From assembly GCF_014672695.1 (NCBI RefSeq), contig NZ_CP053923.1:3380991-3390499 (forward strand): a DNA stretch of 9,509 bases, in the 5' to 3' direction. Source of the DNA: Defluviicoccus vanus (lineage in GTDB: Bacteria > Pseudomonadota > Alphaproteobacteria > Rhodospirillales > Defluviicoccaceae). How positions within the stretch are numbered: position 1 is the first letter of the stretch; each line of letters begins with the position of its first letter. Both the position numbers and the translations under genes were made by a program. Shown one piece after another: positions 1 through 5,871 of the stretch. The notes beneath the pieces were generated by a model, which did not search any database, was not told the origin of the DNA, and saw nothing but the letters and a program-made list of their open reading frames with translations.

Positions 1-1
1 G

Positions 2-118
2 GTCCTGCCACGCAAGGGTGTGGTGGGCGACTGGGTGAACTACTTTTCCAAGGATGACGAGGATCTATTCTGGGAGCTCGCCGGCCCGGCAATGCAGCGT
101 CTCGGCTACCACCGGTAG
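2..118 (+). CDS. sulfotransferase family protein, C-terminal end (partial)
   Basis: Only the last 38 codons are in the window; the reading frame enters from the left edge and stops at TAG 116-118. The tail contains RKGVVGDWVNYFS followed by an acidic helix and a final LGY. This matches the C-terminal signature of PAPS-dependent sulfotransferases (Sulfotransfer_1 fold), where an RKGxxGDWKNxF segment helps bind the 3'-phosphate of the PAPS/PAP cofactor. The usual Lys of GDWK is Val here. Such enzymes transfer sulfate from PAPS to an alcohol or amine; the substrate cannot be told from this piece. The gene converges on the DUF1398 gene, with about 187 bp between the stops and no obvious terminator hairpin. 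Family assignment is fairly sure despite the short length because the motif is distinctive. Confidence 0.75.
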   Translation, partial: VLPRKGVVGDWVNYFSKDDEDLFWELAGPAMQRLGYHR

Positions 119-305
119 CCGCCCAGAAACCGTCCGATCCGCCCGGTTACCGGCGCGGACATGCGGTGCGGGGGCCTTGCGTGGCAGGCTGTGCAGCGAC
201 TCGCGGCGATCCGATCCTGCGATGAAACTCGCTCGCCTTTCCGTCAGGCCAATCCGCATCTCAGCTTGAGCCGCGTTGCGCGATGCAGATCCCGGTGGGA
301 AGCCG

Positions 306-707
306 CTAATCGGGAAAGTGCTCCACATGCGTCTCAGCGGTTCGGCCGATGTAGAGCGCACGGCGGCCCGAGAATGAGACGATGTAGGCTGCACAGCCGG
401 CCGATGCGACCTTCTTGCAGAAGCCCAGATAGGTATAGCCAGGAACCTGTTGCTGCGCTTCCTTGATGGCGGCTTGAACGCGCATCGCGTCAAAGGCTGG
501 AGCGACGGGAACATCGATCTTGTGCGTCGGCACGTCGATGCTGTCACCATCGGCCGTGTAGTAGGTGGCAAGCGCGCGACGGAAGTCGATCGCGTAGCCT
601 TCAAAGCCCTCCTGCATTAATGTTCTGACGGCTTGCGGAAACGTCATGCTGTTGTCTTCCGCGCCTTCGCGGCAGGCATTGGCGACAGACCGTTTATGAT
701 TGTCCAT
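306..707 (-). CDS. DUF1398 domain-containing protein
   Basis: A 133-residue protein whose core (FEGYAIDFRRALATYYTADGDS, then a basic/hydrophobic middle and a C-terminal YLGFCKKVASAGCAAYIVSF and YIGRTAETHVEHFP) matches the DUF1398 family, sometimes labelled 'phage envelope protein', of unknown biochemical function. I chose the ATG at 707 because the family normally starts about 20 residues before the TFPQ helix and a weak purine-rich AGAGAA lies just upstream. An alternative ATG at 743 overlaps the marR stop as ATGA and would add 12 residues with no family counterpart and no Shine-Dalgarno. Either way it is the second gene of a marR-DUF1398 unit, probably co-transcribed and so controlled by the MarR repressor. 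No signal peptide or membrane segment is visible. Confidence 0.85.
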   Translation of the reverse strand: MDNHKRSVANACREGAEDNSMTFPQAVRTLMQEGFEGYAIDFRRALATYYTADGDSIDVPTHKIDVPVAPAFDAMRVQAAIKEAQQQVPGYTYLGFCKKVASAGCAAYIVSFSGRRALYIGRTAETHVEHFPD

Positions 708-739
708 GTGTATTCTCTGTTCTGTGCGTTGGATTGAGC

Positions 740-1201
740 TCATTCGATTGGCGTTGTCGTTATCTGGCAGCGCTCGACCAACCGCTTCAGGAGCCGCTTC
801 AGCGTCTCCCGTTCGTCTGCGGTCAGGTGGTTGAAGAATTCTGCGTCGTTCCGATCGGCGATCGCCGCCAGTTCCGGCACCAGGCTGCTCCCCTGCGGCG
901 TCAGGGTGAGCGTCTGCGTTCGGCCATCGTTGCGGCTGGCCTCGCGGACGATCAGCGATTTGCTGATCAGCCGGTCCGCCAGCTTGGTGATAGCCCCTCG
1001 CGTCATACCCATCTCAGCTGCGAGACGGCTCGGCGGCATCGGATCCTTGCCGTAAAGTGCGCGCATCATGACCCATTCGGCCACCGTTACGCCCTTGGCG
1101 GCGAGCTTGCCGGCGAAAGCGTGTGAGACGTGGTTGGACACCGTGCGCAGCCAGAAACCGAGATGCGCGGTTAGCTCCGATGCGGCGGGTGTTGAAGACA
1201 T
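740..1201 (-). CDS. MarR-family transcriptional regulator
   Basis: A 153-residue protein of typical MarR length. Residues about 10-35 form the N-terminal dimerisation helix. The winged helix-turn-helix runs about 54-104: PPSRLAAEMGMTRGAITKLADRLISKSLIVR is the helix-turn-helix, and RNDGRTQTLTLTPQG is the wing with the conserved D-x-R pair. The rest is a helical C-terminal dimer arm with one Cys near its end. MarR proteins are dimeric repressors released by small phenolic ligands or oxidation; the ligand is not predictable here. The start at 1201 has a good AGGAG five bases upstream (complement of 1207-1211). The gene overlaps or nearly abuts the DUF1398 gene. A large inverted repeat lies immediately upstream, so negative autoregulation is likely. 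Confidence 0.93.
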   Translation of the reverse strand: MSSTPAASELTAHLGFWLRTVSNHVSHAFAGKLAAKGVTVAEWVMMRALYGKDPMPPSRLAAEMGMTRGAITKLADRLISKSLIVREASRNDGRTQTLTLTPQGSSLVPELAAIADRNDAEFFNHLTADERETLKRLLKRLVERCQITTTPIE

Positions 1202-1212
1202 GGCAGCTCCTA

Positions 1213-1255
1213 AGTTGACTAGGAAACTACCGCGCCAATAGTTTCCTAGTCAACT
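1213..1255. promoter_or_regulatory. paired MarR operator and promoter region
   Basis: AGTTGACTAGGAAACTA at 1213-1229 is repeated as its exact inverse at 1239-1255, giving a 17-bp perfect inverted repeat with a 9-bp spacer. Each arm is itself an imperfect palindrome (12 of 16 positions symmetric, AGTT...CTAG...AACT), the shape expected of a MarR dimer site, so two dimers could bind with centres 26 bp apart. Each arm contains TTGACT, a good -35 hexamer. The minus-strand one (1253-1248) is correctly placed to drive marR, with a weak -10 (GTAGTT/TAGTTT) about 17-18 bp on, so binding would block transcription. That it is bound by the adjacent MarR is inference from position and symmetry. Confidence 0.85.
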
Positions 1256-1425
1256 ATTGGCGAACAACCCGCCGCGCGTACGGTGAAGGCAGCACGGTAT
1301 CGCTGCGGGCAGATGGATTTTGCATCGTCTGGAGGGCAACAGGTGCATCCACGGCTTGCGTGAAACTTCGTCGCCAGCGGTGAATCGCATTGTTAGTGTC
1401 GGTTTTAGCTATTACTTTAGCGTTT

Positions 1426-1863
1426 ATGAAAAAGCTTCGCCCCTACGGTCAAGTGATGGAACTGCTGCGACGCGCCGGGTTGCGACCAACGCGGCAGCGT
1501 CTGGCGCTCGCCCGTCTGCTGTTCGATGCTGGTGATCGGCATGTGACGGCGGAAAAGCTGCATGAAGAGGCCATCGAAGCCGACATCCCGGTGTCGCTCG
1601 CGACCATCTACAACACCCTGCATCAGTTTACCGCCGCCGGGTTGCTGCGTGAGATCATCGTCGATGCCGGCCGCTCATATTTCGACACCAACACCAGCAC
1701 GCACCATCATTTCTTCCACGAAGACAACGGCCACCTTGAGGATATCCCCGGTGACAAGGTGGTGGTGGCAGTACTGCCGCCAGCGCCGCCAGGCACGCTG
1801 GTGCGCCGCGTCGATATCGTCGTTCGCCTCTCAACCAAAGAAAATACGACTTACAATCAATGA
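1426..1863 (+). CDS. irr: Irr, Fur-family iron response regulator
   Basis: A 145-residue protein of the Fur superfamily, Irr branch. The DNA-binding domain carries GLRPTRQRLALARLLF (18-33) and the recognition region IPVSLATIYNTLHQFTAAGLL (54-74). The C-terminal domain has YFDTNTSTHHHFFHE (85-99) with the HHH triplet (93-95) typical of Irr, which binds haem or metal in rhizobial Irr, and ends with RRVDIVVRL. In alphaproteobacteria Irr senses iron through haem status and regulates haem synthesis, iron uptake and iron storage. This protein has no cysteine: it lacks both the N-terminal Cys-Pro haem motif of Bradyrhizobium Irr and the CxxC structural zinc sites of Fur. ATG 1426 fits the family N-terminus; ATG 1456 is an alternative, and an upstream in-frame TTG at 1390 is unlikely. 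No strong Shine-Dalgarno is visible. Confidence 0.9.
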   Translation: MKKLRPYGQVMELLRRAGLRPTRQRLALARLLFDAGDRHVTAEKLHEEAIEADIPVSLATIYNTLHQFTAAGLLREIIVDAGRSYFDTNTSTHHHFFHEDNGHLEDIPGDKVVVAVLPPAPPGTLVRRVDIVVRLSTKENTTYNQ

Positions 1864-1874
1864 CTTTGGAAGAT

Positions 1875-1891
1875 TTTTAGAACTTCTAAAA
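1875..1891. promoter_or_regulatory. candidate Irr box / iron control element
   Basis: TTTTAGAACTTCTAAAA is a perfect 8-1-8 palindrome, AT-rich in a GC-rich region, located 12 bp after the irr stop and 7 bp upstream of the -35 box of the rubrerythrin promoter. Its half-site TTTAGAA resembles the iron control elements (ICE) recognised by Irr in Rhizobiales; I am sure of the half-site resemblance, less so of the canonical spacing. A one-base centre and no following T-run argue against a terminator. Centred near -50 relative to the predicted start, it could serve activation or repression. Confidence 0.75.
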
Positions 1892-1897
1892 TGTCCT

Positions 1898-1926
1898 TTG
1901 ACTTGCGTTTGCCGCGGTTCCATATT
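1898..1926 (+). promoter_or_regulatory. predicted sigma-70-type promoter of the rubrerythrin operon
   Basis: TTGACT at 1898-1903 and CATATT at 1921-1926 are separated by 17 bp. The -35 matches five of six and the -10 four of six consensus bases. Transcription would begin near 1933, leaving a leader of about 60 nt before the rubrerythrin start. Inferred from sequence only. Confidence 0.55.
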
Positions 1927-1954
1927 CAATCACGGAATGATTGCGGCGTGCGGT

Positions 1955-1974
1955 CTGCAACCGTACCGTTGCAG
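1955..1974 (+). other. leader hairpin upstream of rubrerythrin
   Basis: CTGCAAC (1955-1961) and GTTGCAG (1968-1974) form a perfect 7-bp inverted repeat around a 6-nt loop, inside the predicted 5' leader and ending about 10 nt before the Shine-Dalgarno. It could be an mRNA-stabilising hairpin, a translational control element or a second protein-binding site. It has no U-tract, so it is not an intrinsic terminator. Confidence 0.45.
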
Positions 1975-1994
1975 CAGTTTAACGAGGGAGAGAT

Positions 1995-2420
1995 ATGACG
2001 ATGCCGGAACTGAAGGGTTCAAAGACCGAAGAAAACTTGAAGGCTGCGTTTGCAGGCGAGTCGCAGGCCAATCGTCGCTACCTGTATTTCGCGCAAAAGG
2101 CAGACGTTGAGGGCTACAACGACGTTGCCGCGGTGTTCCGTTCCACCGCCGAGGGTGAAACCGGACACGCCCATGGCCACCTCGAGTTTCTCGAAAAGGT
2201 CGGTGATCCCGCCACCGGCCTGCCGATCGGCCTCACGCCAGACAACCTGAAGGCGGCGATTGCCGGTGAGACCCACGAGTACACCGACATGTATCCGGGA
2301 ATGGCGAAGGCAGCCCGCGAAGAGGGCTTCGGTGAGATTGCCGACTGGTTTGAGACGCTGGCAAAGGCGGAGAAGTCACACGCCGGCCGCTTCCAGAAGG
2401 CGTTTGACACTCTCGCCTAA
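1995..2420 (+). CDS. rubrerythrin family protein (diiron, no rubredoxin domain)
   Basis: A 141-residue ferritin-like four-helix protein. The diiron ligand pattern is clear: E22 in AGESQANRRY, E55-x-x-H58 in EGETGHAHGH, E92/E95 in AGETHEY and E126-x-x-H129 in AEKSHAGRF. Classical rubrerythrins carry a C-terminal rubredoxin domain with two CxxC pairs; this protein ends after the ferritin-like domain and has no cysteine, so electrons must come from another protein. Rubrerythrins reduce hydrogen peroxide in the cytoplasm using a diiron centre. The start is supported by a strong GAGGGAG about 5 nt upstream. It is the first gene of an apparent operon with an Fe-S oxidoreductase (a possible electron donor) and a DUF3501 protein, downstream of irr and a probable Irr box. 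Confidence 0.92.
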   Translation: MTMPELKGSKTEENLKAAFAGESQANRRYLYFAQKADVEGYNDVAAVFRSTAEGETGHAHGHLEFLEKVGDPATGLPIGLTPDNLKAAIAGETHEYTDMYPGMAKAAREEGFGEIADWFETLAKAEKSHAGRFQKAFDTLA

Positions 2421-2444
2421 CGGCTGGCTGGATCGTTCGCGATC

Positions 2445-2492
2445 GGCGAAGCTGGCGATAGTCCGGTAAGACCGGCACGCGCTAGCTTCGCC
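2445..2492 (+). other. intercistronic stem-loop between rubrerythrin and the Fe-S gene
   Basis: GGCGAAGCTGGCG (2445-2457) pairs with 2480-2492 through 13 consecutive pairs (one G-U). The loop contains a second hairpin, CCGGT-AAG-ACCGG (2463-2475). No U-run follows, and the next gene starts 44 nt later with its own Shine-Dalgarno. This looks like an RNA processing or stabilising structure, or a partial attenuator, that would let the small rubrerythrin be made in excess over the downstream genes. The structure is read directly; the role is inference. Confidence 0.55.
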
Positions 2493-2536
2493 CATTCACT
2501 CCCCCATTTGCAGCACTCCGGACGGGAGGTTTTGCC

Positions 2537-3871
2537 ATGCGCGAAGGCAGCCTTGATGCGCCTGTTCGTCATCCGATCGCTTGGCGCGACGAGGATTTCT
2601 ACGACGATGCCAAGATCGACGCCGAACTGCGCCGCGTCTTCGACATCTGCCACGGTTGCCGCCGCTGCTTCAACCTCTGCGACAGTTTTCCCCGCCTGTT
2701 CGACCTGGTGGATGCCACCGAGAGCGGCGAAGTTGAAGGCGTAGCCAGCAGCGAATTCAAGCAGGTGGTGGATGCGTGTACGCTCTGCGACCTCTGCTTC
2801 ATGACCAAATGTCCCTACGTCCCGCCGCACGCCTTCGCCCTTGATTTTCCCCATTTGATGTTGCGCGCGCGCGCGGCCGAATTTCGCAAGCACGGCGTGC
2901 CCTTCGTCAAGAAACAGCTGACCGAGACCGACCGCAATGGCCGGCTCGCCGCGCCGGTGGCGCCGATCGCCAACTGGGCGACCCGCTGCGGCAATTCGCT
3001 CACCCGGCCGGTGATGGAAAAGGTTGCCGGCGTGCATCGCGATGCCCACCTGCCGGCCTTCCACGGTCACACCTTCGAGCGCCGCGCTCGGGCGCAGAAG
3101 CCGGAGCTCAATCGTGCCGCGCCGGCCTTCGGTCGCAAGGTCGCCCTCTACGCCACCTGCTTCGTCAACTACAACAATCCAGCCATCGGCGAGGCGATGC
3201 TCGCCGTGCTGGCGAAGAACGGCGTCGAGGCCGAGGTGGTCTATCCGGCCTGCTGTGGCATGCCGCAGCTTGAACACGGCGATCTCGCCCGGGTGGCGGA
3301 AAAGGCGCGGACGATTGCCGCCGAGCTCCGCCCCTGGGTCGACAAGGGCTACGACATCGTTTCGCTGGTGCCGTCGTGCAGCCTGATGATGAAGTTCGAG
3401 TGGCCGCTGATTGAACCCAACGACGACAACGTCAAGGCGCTGAGTCGCGCTGTCTTCGATGCATCGGAATACGTCGTCGATATCGCCAAGCGCCAGGGGC
3501 TGGCGCCGGGTCTCAAGCCCGTCAGCGGCGGCATCAGCATGCACATTGCCTGTCATGCGCGGGCGCAGAACATGGGGCAGAAGGCAGCCGAGATGCTACG
3601 CCTGCTGCCGGAGACACCGGTGAAGGTGATTGAGCGCTGTTCCGGCCACGGTGGCTCCTGGGGGATTATGAAGGAGCATTTCGAGGTCGCACTCAAGGTG
3701 GGCAAGCCGGTCGCCGAGCAGGCGAAGACCAACGGTAGCGCCTACGTGCTGTCGGAATGCCCGCTCGCCCGCGATCACATTGTCCAGGGTATGGAACGGC
3801 TGAACGGCGGCCCCGTCACCGTCGAGCCGGTGGTCCATCCGATCCAGATTATCGCCCGGGCCTATGCCTGA
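2537..3871 (+). CDS. heterodisulfide reductase-related / GlpC-like Fe-S oxidoreductase
   Basis: A 444-residue cytoplasmic Fe-S protein. An N-terminal ferredoxin-like part has two cysteine clusters: CHGCRRCFNLC (38-48) and CTLCDLCFMTKCP (81-93). The second has one extra residue between the third and fourth Cys compared with the classical CxxCxxCxxxCP. The C-terminal half has two CCG-type (HdrB/HdrD/GlpC) modules: the first ends in YPACCGMPQLEHGD; the second starts ACHARAQNMG and ends RCSGHGGSWG, so its CCG is CSG. No membrane segment is visible. Proteins of this type pass electrons between small carriers and redox partners. Its place between rubrerythrin and DUF3501 suggests it feeds electrons to the rubredoxin-less rubrerythrin (inference). 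The start is fixed by GGGAGG at 2523-2528. Often annotated as (Fe-S)-binding protein or glycolate oxidase iron-sulfur subunit. Confidence 0.88.
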   Translation: MREGSLDAPVRHPIAWRDEDFYDDAKIDAELRRVFDICHGCRRCFNLCDSFPRLFDLVDATESGEVEGVASSEFKQVVDACTLCDLCFMTKCPYVPPHAFALDFPHLMLRARAAEFRKHGVPFVKKQLTETDRNGRLAAPVAPIANWATRCGNSLTRPVMEKVAGVHRDAHLPAFHGHTFERRARAQKPELNRAAPAFGRKVALYATCFVNYNNPAIGEAMLAVLAKNGVEAEVVYPACCGMPQLEHGDLARVAEKARTIAAELRPWVDKGYDIVSLVPSCSLMMKFEWPLIEPNDDNVKALSRAVFDASEYVVDIAKRQGLAPGLKPVSGGISMHIACHARAQNMGQKAAEMLRLLPETPVKVIERCSGHGGSWGIMKEHFEVALKVGKPVAEQAKTNGSAYVLSECPLARDHIVQGMERLNGGPVTVEPVVHPIQIIARAYA

Positions 3872-3919
3872 GGCTTATGCCTGAGCGCCGCGCCGGCTGT
3901 CGCAACGATGAGGACGAGC

Positions 3920-4507
3920 ATGACCGCCCGAGTGATCACCCGTGAGGACATCCTGCCGCTAGCCGAATATGGCCGCGTCCGCGACAGCCGCCGTCGCGAA
4001 ATGTCAGCCATCAAGCAGCATCGACGCGTCGCCGTCGGCCCCGACGTGACGTTCTATTTCGAGAGCTTCGCAACGATGCTGCACCAGGTGCACGAGATGC
4101 TCTTCATCGAGAAGGGCGGCGATGAGCAGTTGGAGGACGAGCTGCGCGCTTACAACCCGCTGATCCCCTCCGGCAGCGATCTGGTGGCGACGATGATGAT
4201 CGAGATCGAGGATGCCGATCGCCGCGGCCGCGTGTTGGGCCAATTGGGCGGGATCGAGGAAACGATCAGCATCAGCGTCGGCGGCGAGACGATCAAGGCG
4301 GTGCCGGAAGGCGACGTCGAGCGGACGACGCCCGACGGCAAGACGTCATCGGTGCACTTCCTCAAGTTCCCATTCACCGCCGCGGCGATCGCCGCCTTCC
4401 GCACCCCGGGTGCCCGCGTCGTCCTCGCCATCGGCCACTCCAACTACGACCACATGGCAGCATTGCCGGAGCCGGTGCGCGCAGCATTGGCGGCCGACTT
4501 CGCCTAG
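3920..4507 (+). CDS. DUF3501 family protein
   Basis: A 195-residue soluble protein of unknown function. It begins with ITREDILPLAEYGRVRDSRRREM, continues with a basic VGPDVTFYFESFATMLHQVHEMLFIEKG segment, then DELRAYNPLIPSGSDLVATMMIEI, and ends with a GHSNYDHMAALPEPVRAAL tail; this is the DUF3501 pattern. DUF3501 genes regularly sit next to GlpC-like Fe-S proteins and rubrerythrins, and the same order is seen here, with about 48 bp from the preceding stop. I chose ATG 3920 because GAGGA lies 5 nt upstream and the family begins near this point; ATG 3908, four codons earlier, is possible. No cysteine-rich motif, signal peptide or membrane helix is seen. Probably an accessory factor for the neighbouring redox proteins. 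Confidence 0.85.
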   Translation: MTARVITREDILPLAEYGRVRDSRRREMSAIKQHRRVAVGPDVTFYFESFATMLHQVHEMLFIEKGGDEQLEDELRAYNPLIPSGSDLVATMMIEIEDADRRGRVLGQLGGIEETISISVGGETIKAVPEGDVERTTPDGKTSSVHFLKFPFTAAAIAAFRTPGARVVLAIGHSNYDHMAALPEPVRAALAADFA

Positions 4508-4675
4508 CGACGCACCATCACTTCGTGGCAGGCGTCCCGCACGCCTCGCCCGACCACACCGTCCCGGAAGACGCTTTGTCCCATTCGCTACCGTTCGGAG
4601 GTCGCTGTTGTCTGCGTCCGCTCTGGTGCGCCTTGCGACGGTGAGCGACCCGGATCGTCGGCGATTGACTCCCTG

Positions 4676-4766
4676 TAGGGCAGGTCTAAAGCGAAGCGTG
4701 ACCTGCCGGATGCGCCGGTGCATCCACCGCGTGCGGCGGGTTGCGCTTCGCTTCAAACCCGCCCTA
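4676..4766. repeat. REP-like paired palindromic unit
   Basis: The unit starts TAGGGC (4676-4681) and ends GCCCTA (4761-4766). Its left arm and the inverse of its right arm are near copies (TAGGGCRGGTYTRAAGCGAAG and onwards, roughly 80% identical over about 33 bp), so it is two REP-like arms in inverted orientation. Internal hairpins: GGCAGGT/ACCTGCC (4679-4685 with 4701-4707), GGATGC/GCATCC (4708-4713 with 4720-4725), GGCGGGTT/AACCCGCC (4735-4742 with 4756-4763). The AAGCGAAGCG core resembles repeats scattered through many proteobacterial genomes. It lies in the geneless stretch after the DUF3501 gene and ends only about 10-18 bp before the IS; I see nothing recognisable in 4508-4675. Confidence 0.75.
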
Positions 4767-4783
4767 CCAAATTACCCGTTGGG

Positions 4784-4795
4784 GTGGACGGCCCC
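4784..4795 (+). repeat. left subterminal inverted repeat of the IS
   Basis: GTGGACGGCCCC, an exact inverse match of 6084-6095. It lies 48 nt before the recombinase start codon. Confidence 0.85.
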
Positions 4796-4843
4796 GCGGC
4801 ATCTGGTGCCAAGGTTCGCTGTCAAAGTGAACAGGAGCCGTCC

Positions 4844-5854
4844 ATGACCGAGATTACCCGCATTGCGATCGACACGTCCAAGTCCGTCTTCACCCTGCAT
4901 GGCACGGATGCCGACGGGCGGGCGGTGCTGCGACGCAATCTGCGCCGCCAGGACATGGTGCCATTCTTCGCGCGCCGACCGCCGATGGAGGTGGTGCTGG
5001 AGGCCTGCGGCGGCTCGCATCACTGGGGCCGTGTGCTGGCTGGGCTCGGCCACACGGTGCGGTTGATCCCGCCGCAATACGTCAAACCCTTCGTCAAGCG
5101 CGGCAAGAACGATCGCAACGATGCCGAGGCGATCAGCGAAGCCGCGGCCCGGCCGGAGATGCGCGAGGTCGCGGTCAAGTCGGCGAGGCAGCAGGCCAAC
5201 GCGATGCTGCTGTCGGTGCGCGAGCTCCTGGTGCGCCAACGCACGCAGCTGGTCAACGCGCTGCGCGGACACGCGGCCGAGTTCGGTCATGTCGGCCGCC
5301 TTGGCCGCCAAGGCGTGGCAAAGCTGCTGGCCGACGTCGCCGAGGACGCGGATCTGCCGACGCCGGCGAAGGACGCATTGGCGTTGCTGGGCGCCGAGAT
5401 CGGTCGGCTGGATGCGCGGCTGGCCGAGGTCGACGCCCGGCTGGTGGCGCAACACAAACAGACGCCAACCAGCCAGATGCTGGCGGAGGTGCCGGGGATC
5501 GGGCCGATCGGCGCGCTGAGCCTGGTGCTGCGGGTCGACTTCAGCCAGTTCAAGTCGGGGCGGCATTTCGCCTCCTGGCTGGGGCTGACTCCGCGCGAGC
5601 ATTCCACCGGCGGCAAGACGCGGCTGGGCGGGATCAGCCGCGCCGGCGATGAGCGGTTGCGCCAGCTGCTGGTGCTGGGAGCAACCGCGGTGATCAGGCA
5701 GGCCAAGCCGGGAAGAGCCTCGGCTTGGCTCATCGCTTTGCTGGCAAGGCGGCCGCGCAAGCTCGCGGCGGTCGCCCTGGCCAACAAGATGGCGCGCATC
5801 GTCTGGGCGATGATGACGCGCGGCGAGGCGTATCGCCAGCCGGCCACCGCCTGA
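4844..5854 (+). CDS. IS110-family transposase / bridge-RNA-guided recombinase
   Basis: A 336-residue recombinase. The N-terminal RuvC-like DEDD domain shows all four acidic residues: D10 in IAIDTSK, E53 in LEACGG, and D90 and D93 in KNDRNDAEA. A coiled, arginine-rich linker (about 110-205) follows. The C-terminal Tnp_20 domain has EVPGIGPIGALSLV (215-228), then GLTPREHSTGGKTRLGGISRAGDERLRQLL (247-276), with S254 the expected catalytic serine. Length and motifs are full, so the enzyme should be active. Elements of this family excise as circles and integrate by strand exchange guided by a structured RNA encoded in the element. The start ATG has AGGAG (4833-4837) six bases upstream; an upstream in-frame ATG at 4718 would lie in the REP-like unit and is not credible. 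Confidence 0.93.
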   Translation: MTEITRIAIDTSKSVFTLHGTDADGRAVLRRNLRRQDMVPFFARRPPMEVVLEACGGSHHWGRVLAGLGHTVRLIPPQYVKPFVKRGKNDRNDAEAISEAAARPEMREVAVKSARQQANAMLLSVRELLVRQRTQLVNALRGHAAEFGHVGRLGRQGVAKLLADVAEDADLPTPAKDALALLGAEIGRLDARLAEVDARLVAQHKQTPTSQMLAEVPGIGPIGALSLVLRVDFSQFKSGRHFASWLGLTPREHSTGGKTRLGGISRAGDERLRQLLVLGATAVIRQAKPGRASAWLIALLARRPRKLAAVALANKMARIVWAMMTRGEAYRQPATA

Positions 5855-5871
5855 CCACTCTTTGATGCCAA

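Noticed and set aside
65..604. 179-codon minus-strand frame overlapping the DUF1398 gene
   Set aside because: It overlaps a recognised gene in another frame and its translation is Arg/Ser/Pro-rich without domain features.
1875..1891. Rho-independent terminator for irr
   Set aside because: The palindrome has a one-base centre and no following T-run, so it cannot form a terminator hairpin; it fits an operator better.
2417..3556. 379-codon open frame on the minus strand
   Set aside because: It is a shadow of the Fe-S oxidoreductase gene; the product resembles no family and lacks a ribosome site.
3863..3885. Tandem repeat TATGCCTGAG, 13-bp period, around the Fe-S gene stop
   Set aside because: Only two short copies; a local duplication that repeats the stop codon, with no evident function.
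4718..4843. Upstream in-frame extension of the recombinase
   Set aside because: It would be encoded by the REP-like unit and the IS left end; ATG 4844 has the proper ribosome site and begins at the family N-terminus.
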